In this document: positions 58,601 through 64,000 of the stretch, in pieces | How positions within the stretch are numbered: the stretch's first letter is position 1 | Layout: the number at the start of each line of letters is the position of its first letter | Source of the DNA: Cryptomeria japonica | Lineage: Eukaryota; Streptophyta; Pinopsida; Cupressales; Cupressaceae | DNA length: 64,000 nucleotides | Direction: 5' to 3' | Assembly (NCBI RefSeq): GCF_030272615.1 | Contig: NC_081413.1 | Location: 553,313,136-553,377,135, forward strand | Made by a program: the position numbers and the translations under genes | Notes under the pieces: generated by a model | The model's input: only the letters and a program-made list of their open reading frames with translations | The model's database searches: none | What the model was told of the DNA's origin: nothing

Positions 58601-60029
58601 TGTTGGCATATGATGAACCGGTATGATAATAATATATGTTGTCATTGATGTCAATAAGTATAGGTCAATTGGTATGAAGATTGGAAGAATTTGTTATTAA
58701 TGATCAAGTTGGAGAACCGGTATGAAGAGATGTAGTGAACCGGTTTCAGGGTTTCACTAAGTGTGACTACCGGTTGGTAGTCTCAGCTCTAGGGTTTCTG
58801 GTTTGGCAATCTAGCTTGTGCGATGCAACCGATGATATTTTGTAATGAGTTAGATAAGAAATAAGGATGATATCGAGATGCCATGTCAGTTTTGTGCACG
58901 TGAAGGTTTTCCTTGAGGATCTTGCAAATGAAGATCGACTGCATTAAATGTCTACCTCGGGAATGAACATTCTTCTTAGCGGTATGAGAAGAAAGCGTGA
59001 TGGGTTACTGATTTCTATATGCGGTGAAGAATGGACGATGCAGAATGACTTGTGATCTATTTAAGATTGTTTCATTCTATGTAAAGTGTTTGGACGGCCA
59101 GGATTGGAGCACTTGTAATAGTAAACCTAAATGCTTAGGGTTTAGGGTTTATGCTACCGACCTAACTGTTGTCTATAAGGTCAATGAGTTTTGATATTGT
59201 TGTTGTTGGAAAAAGAATGTGTGTATCTGAGTGATGAGATACTTGCCAAACTAGTGAGAGAAAACTGCAGAGTGTGATTGCAGAGTAGAGGAACTAAAAA
59301 GGATCTGCCTTAGCATATAGTGCTGTTATTAGATCAGAGTTTTACCTGTTGTCTTCTAACCATTTCAACATAAGGGAAATACCTTTGCCGGGTAGCTTTA
59401 ACAGGCTTATTGTAAAACCTCTAACCAGGTGAATCAAGTTCATTGAGCTCTTTAAATTCTCTAGCAAGGTGACCTTTAATAGGGTTTCAACCTTTAACAG
59501 AGTATATAGCCATCCCTTAACCGGGTGATCTTTAACAAGATCAATTTCTAGCAGAACCTTATTGTAAATTCTTTAACCGGACTAGGGTCCTAATAGAGCG
59601 AGATTCAAAAGAGTTCAAAACAAGCTTGTGGGTATTCATCCCCACCGTGGTTTTTCCCATTTGGGTTTCCATATGAAAAATCTGTGTGTCACGAGTTGTG
59701 CATTTTTCATGTGATGATTAAGTATTCTTTGTTTAGGTGATTATGCATGCAAAGCTAATGGTTATGGTATTACTGATACATCACATGCATATGTTTATGG
59801 GTGAAGTAGTTATCAAGTATTGAATGTATTTGAAGTGTTCAGTTTTACCAGTTTATGTTGTCTAAAGTCTTACTGTGTTTAACCGGTATTGCCATGGTTA
59901 AGTTCAGTAATGAAGACAACCAGTTAGCATTGTTTTAACTTGATAAGTTGCAGAGAAGTTTTTGTATGTAATGATTCACCCCCCCTCTCAGTACTAGTTA
60001 GGGTATTTGTTGTTCATCATTATTCATCA
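58601..60029 (+). mobile_element. Solo LTR (copia-like), TSD ATTAC
   Basis: ATTAC occurs at 58596-58600 and 60030-60034. The LTR runs TGTTGGCATATGATGAA...TTCATCATTATTCATCA (1,429 bp) and shows TGATGAA/TTCATCA terminal complementarity. Near its 3' end is ATTCACCCCCCCTCTCAG, a phrase common in copia LTRs, and near its start GTTGTCATTGATGTCAA, shared with 31731 and 16098. No internal region. Five ACCGGT motifs occur, four within the first 175 bp. Confidence 0.9.
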
Positions 60030-60039
60030 ATTACAACAT

Positions 60040-60712
60040 TTAAGAAATAACACGCTATAACCACGTGTGCCTTCTCATTACAATACTTTGCAAGCTAGAG
60101 CCACAATTTGTATTTTTGGAATTGTGCTCTATCCCCCTCGTTCACCTTCCCTATCTAGAATGAAAAACTTCCATAAAATGTTCTAAAAAGTGGAATCCTT
60201 TATTTTTGGGCACCAAAACCCTAATCAATCAACTTTCGACTTAAGAAAATATTTTATTAAAATTCTGGTCTATGAAGTTCTAGGCGCCATAACTTTCAAA
60301 CTAGCTTTCAAATTTTTGATCATCATACACTATTGGAAAGCTTGTGAGGGTACTTACAGTGGCGCCATGTGCTAATGCACACGTCGATCAACTTTCGAAA
60401 CCCTTCGGATCCTCTGAGGCCCTCAAAAATGCATTTGTAGTTTTTATTGGAGAATTCTTTTAGAAAAAATGAATATCTCTCAAATGCCACAAGATATTGG
60501 GATAATTCATTCACCGTTGGCTCCATTTCACCATTTAGGAGATCTATGTAATATTTCGTGCAAAAATGAAAAAATACTAAAAATAGTAATCCTATCATTA
60601 TTAGCCCTTATTGAAAAACTAACAATATTTGTTGGTAATGCAATATTTCTCTTACACCTTGGATGCTCCTACATCAGACACTTGGGGTAATTTGAGAAGT
60701 GACCTTGTCACA
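60040..60712 (-). mobile_element. LTR of the minus-strand gypsy element (3' LTR)
   Basis: On the minus strand it starts TGTGACAAGGTCACTTC at 60712, just after the end of pol. It contains TTTGAAAGTTATGGCGCC-type phrases typical of plant gypsy U5. The distal end is lost near the solo LTR; the exact limit is unknown. Confidence 0.55.
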
Positions 60713-60714
60713 TT

Positions 60715-62576
60715 TTAGGTAAACCAAGGAAAAATAATACGGTCAACCTCTGCCCTAGATAACCATGATGAATCTTCAATAGGTCTTCCTTTCCATTTAA
60801 CTAGGTACTCCTCATATTGCCCGTTTCTTGTGCTTATACCCACATGACTATCCAATATGTCCTCTATCTCCTTCTTATTTGAACTAGATGCTAGAATGTT
60901 CCATTGTACTTCTACTATTTCATCTTCTATACTTTCTTCATGATACTCTATCAAATTTGAAATATTAAACACAGGTGAAATATTAATTTCTTCCACTTGG
61001 CAACTCTACTTAATAGGCATTTCCTAAATCATGCTTCTTCAAGATTCTACATGGCCCAAATTTCTTCATCTTCAACTTATCCTATGTTCCCATTGGAAAT
61101 CTCTCTTTTCTCAAATGAACCATGACTTCATCTCCGATATGAAATTCCTTATATCTCATTTCCTGATGTGCTTTAGCCTTGTACTAGATATTTATCTTAT
61201 TAATATGCTTTCTCACCTCTTCATGAAAATTCTTCGGGTTCTCTACAATGCCTTCAGCTTCAACATTACTCTTTTCTCCTTTGTTCAACTTCTTAAACTC
61301 TAAAGCATTTCAAGGACTACTTCCATATATAATCTGGAATGGTGATTTACTAATGCTCTTATTGGCAAAGTTATTGTATGCAAATTCTCCTATGGTAAAA
61401 TTAGATTGCCCCCTTGTGTTTATCACCTACTAAACATCTCAACAGATTCCCTAAACTCCTATTCACAAATTTTGTCTGCCCATTAGTTTGTGGATGGTGC
61501 ACTGAACTGAAATTCAAATATGTCTTCAAATTTTTCTAGAATTTCCTCCAAAAGTACTCAATAAACTTGGTGTCTTAATATGAAACTATACTCTTTGGTA
61601 AACCATGTAGTCTCACCACCTCTCTAAAAAATAAGTCCGCCACATGAATAGAACCATTAGTCTTATTACATGGAAAAAAATATGCCATCTTTGAGAATCT
61701 ATCTACCACCAAAAAAATGGAATCATGTCCACTCCGAGTCCTCAGTAAACCATGAAAAAAATCCATACTATTATCCTCCCATGGTCTCTTTGGTACAGGT
61801 AATGACTGATATAACCCTATATTCTACTTGGTTCCTTTTTCCATCTAACATACTCTATAACTTTACACAAAATTCTTAATATCTTGATGTATTTGTGGCT
61901 CATAATAATGCTCAGTGACAAGAGAAATGGTCTTATCTTTACCGAAGTGTCCAAACAATCCTCCACTGTGCGTCTCCTTAATTAGGTTTTTCCACATGGA
62001 ACTCTTTGGAATGCACAAATAGATTCCTCCAAACAACATCCCATATTAGATTATAAAATACAACTACCTAGTCTTCTCTAAAGTAATAGGCTCCATGCAA
62101 TCTATCCAAGCCTCGCCAAAATTAGGATCCTCTATTCACAAGCTCTTGAGTTCATGAAACCCAACAACTTCAAACTGCATCTCTATCAAAAAAAAATTGC
62201 CTCCTCAAGGCATCTACAACTCTGTTAGGATTTCCACTCTTGTGCTTCAAAGTGAAAGCACAAATCTGCAAAAACTCACCATTTTAAATGAATCTAATTC
62301 AACTTTACTTGACTATTCAAATGCTATAAAGCTTGATGATCACTAAATAAACCATACTATTTTGGTAAAAGATAATGTCTCCACTTCCTCAATGCCTGAA
62401 TTATAACATAAAACTCTTGATAATAAAAATAGTATTTTCTCTTCGCAACAATCAACTTTTCATTGAAATGAGAAATGGGTGTACCTTCTTGACTCAAAAC
62501 AACTCCAATGCCATGCTCACTAGCATCACAATCTGAAGAAGTTGAGAAATACAACTTCTGAGATCCCAAGAACACC
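60715..62576 (-). pseudogene. Ty3/gypsy chromovirus pol remnant: RNase H, integrase, chromodomain
   Basis: Read downward from 62576. RNase H: DCDASEHGIGVVLSQEGTPI, KRKYYFYYQEFYVIIQALRK, WRHYLLPK (62357-62560). Integrase zinc finger: HSGGLFGHFGKDKT (near 61950). Integrase core: [50 protein letters not shown] (61575-61766). Here the second catalytic Asp region, usually IVSDRD, reads IVSY-stop-D. C-terminal chromodomain: PVFNISNLIEY, EYLVKWKGRPIEDSSW (60717-60996). The chromodomain places it in the chromovirus branch, whose integrases target chromatin marks. RT, protease and gag are cut off by the copia element at 62577. Stops and shifts lie between the blocks. Confidence 0.88.
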
Positions 62577-62885
62577 TGCACGCAAAATACCTATCACAAG
62601 AGAAGAATGGAGGCAAAAAACAATAAGGGCTCTAAAGAAGAAGATTATCATTTAGAGAGGGAATCAGTAATGTAAAATTACAATACAATCCTTATAAAAG
62701 GATATTAGCAACCCTAAAGGTGTGCAACCCTAAAGAAACCCTAAAGGGATAATGTGTATTTAATAATTAGAATAATTATTAAATACCTACAATATTATTA
62801 AATGCCTAAGTTTAGCTTAAGCGTAGAGTATAATAGACTAATAATTAAATAAATAATTATTAGCTAATACAAGATAACTCTAACA
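62577..62885 (-). mobile_element. Copia 3' LTR (309 bp) of an element running out of the window
   Basis: On the minus strand it starts TGTTAGAGTTATCTTG at 62885, directly after the polypurine tract, and ends GGTATTTTGCGTGCA at 62577. A TATA motif CTTTTATAAGG lies at about 62690-62703. It is inserted in the RNase H of the gypsy pol, where the gypsy frame resumes at 62576. The target duplication partner is outside the window (candidate ACACC at 62572-62576). Confidence 0.8.
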
Positions 62886-62897
62886 CACCCCCTTAAG
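62886..62897 (-). promoter_or_regulatory. Polypurine tract of the copia element
   Basis: On the minus strand CTTAAGGGGGTG is immediately upstream of TGTTAGAG. Confidence 0.8.
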
Positions 62898-64000
62898 ATG
62901 AACTTAGGGAGTAGCTAAAAAACTAAATGCAAGAAGCAAAAAAAGAAACTACATGATGAAGGCAAATTTGGGTCTCGACAACAAAGCCTGATGAGGTACC
63001 CAATCACAACCAAATCTCTATGAGCCAGAGAAATAGAGAAAACCAGGTGGGAAAAAACTCTACTCCAAAAAGAGATGGAATAAAAGTGAAGAACTGAAAA
63101 AGCCTCCAAACAAGAATGTTAAAAAAAGATAGGAACAAAAGAAGAGCCGATGAATCACTGTAGCATGAAGAACTTGCAAACACTGTCGATCTAAAGAACC
63201 TCCATTGAAATAAAGGATGATTAGGTAGAGAAGACTGTAATCATCATGAGTGCCCTCAAATAATACTACTCGAATCAGATGGCAAACAAAGGCAAACAAC
63301 TGAACTCAAAGATACAAATGGCATAAAACACCAAAGCCTGAAGAGCTAATCCAACGAACTAAGGAAGTATTAGAACAATAGGAGAAACCCCTCCATAATG
63401 TGGACAAGGGTGAGGGACAGGTACACTGAAAAGGATGACCAACAAGAACTGCATGATGAAGAACTAGGAACATCGGTGTAGAGAAATTACATAGTGTCAT
63501 GGAAGGAACACTCACTTGAAACACATCATGAGGCTAATGTCGTGGGAGAAACAATCACATGACAAAGGTAGATTGCAAACAAAGGTAAACATCAACACCC
63601 CCATGGCACTTTATAATATAGTACATGTACAATAAGACACAAGATGTGTAAGATCCCAAGTGTACAATGCATAGTGGCACTTTATCTCAGTGCGCTTGCA
63701 TAAAATAATGTCTAATATGATCATAAGAGACATAAGGCTGGAAATATAGAAATAACAACCAAAGACGAGACATCCTACTCAAAGAAAGAGATTTGAGGAC
63801 CTCAAACATCCAAGATATTTACCCGAGTGCTGAAAAGCAAAAAATGAATAAAATGTACCTGGATCATAATCTGGAAAGAAAACTCATATGACTGGAAAGT
63901 TCACAAAACAAGATTTCCAACGATATAAAGTCTTTGAAAAATGGAGTTCAGATGCTCAAGTTATGTCTCTCGAAGTGCAAAACTGAACCTCTGGCTTTGA
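62898..64000 (-). other. 3' internal region of the copia element
   Basis: It is upstream (minus sense) of the polypurine tract. Purine-rich text on the plus strand has no RT or RNase H motif that I can see; a few minus-strand frames of 64-79 codons are unremarkable. It is probably a long 3' UTR or decayed pol end, continuing beyond the window. Confidence 0.4.

Overview
This window looks like intergenic DNA of a large plant nuclear genome. It is AT-rich and has spliceosomal GT/AG introns. It is packed with decayed Ty1/copia, Ty3/gypsy and LINE retrotransposons nested in one another, some with LTRs over 4 kb. I favour a gymnosperm (conifer type) because of the very long gypsy LTRs and the age of the elements, but no single-copy marker proves this. 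The only host gene visible is at the left edge: the last three exons (1-99, 1815-1901, 1987-2015) of a protein with a Gly/Arg-rich (RGG) tail, of nucleolin or GAR-domain type.

Layout. 1-2015: 3' end of the RGG gene, with a duplicated block in its large intron. 3.6-3.9 kb: two tandem tRNA-like (SINE-type) heads. 4.5-6.1 kb: broken LINE ORF1 (DUF4283-like) with an internal duplication. 9.4-16.1 kb: a copia LTR split by a 5'-truncated gypsy element. That gypsy LTR (9844-15913) is itself interrupted by a 5'-truncated LINE (13397-15190) with a 19-bp target duplication. 16.7-17.2 kb: remnant of a second copia LTR with a primer-binding site. 18571-28542: a complete LTR-to-LTR element (TSD GTAAG) that carries only gag and protease-like sequence, so it is non-autonomous. 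It contains an antisense solo LTR of its own family (24568-25743, TSD AATTG). 31.4-36.6 kb: a decayed copia pol, cut inside integrase by an internally deleted copia element (31731-33731, TSD AGAGA). Two related solo LTRs lie at 37291-38470 (TSD GTTGG) and 53140-54184 (TSD CCAAT).

39.9-44.8 kb holds the most unusual object. Sixteen imperfect-to-perfect DNA palindromes centred on ACTTTAAAGT sit in two clusters, at about 50-bp pitch. They precede a decayed reading frame of roughly 1,150 codons that I do not recognise (acidic middle, coiled-coil C terminus, no pol). Downstream, a 676-bp direct repeat flanks a 4,141-bp gypsy solo LTR that has no target duplication and contains three strong consecutive hairpins.

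55.2-58.5 kb: LINE RT and RNase H remnants (minus). 58601-60029: solo LTR (TSD ATTAC) with clustered ACCGGT motifs. 60.0-62.6 kb: gypsy chromovirus pol remnant (minus). 62577-64000: 3' end of a copia element (minus).

Almost nothing here is an intact gene. The genes do not cooperate as a pathway; the story is successive insertion, truncation and LTR-LTR recombination. All family calls come from motifs read by eye, without database searches.
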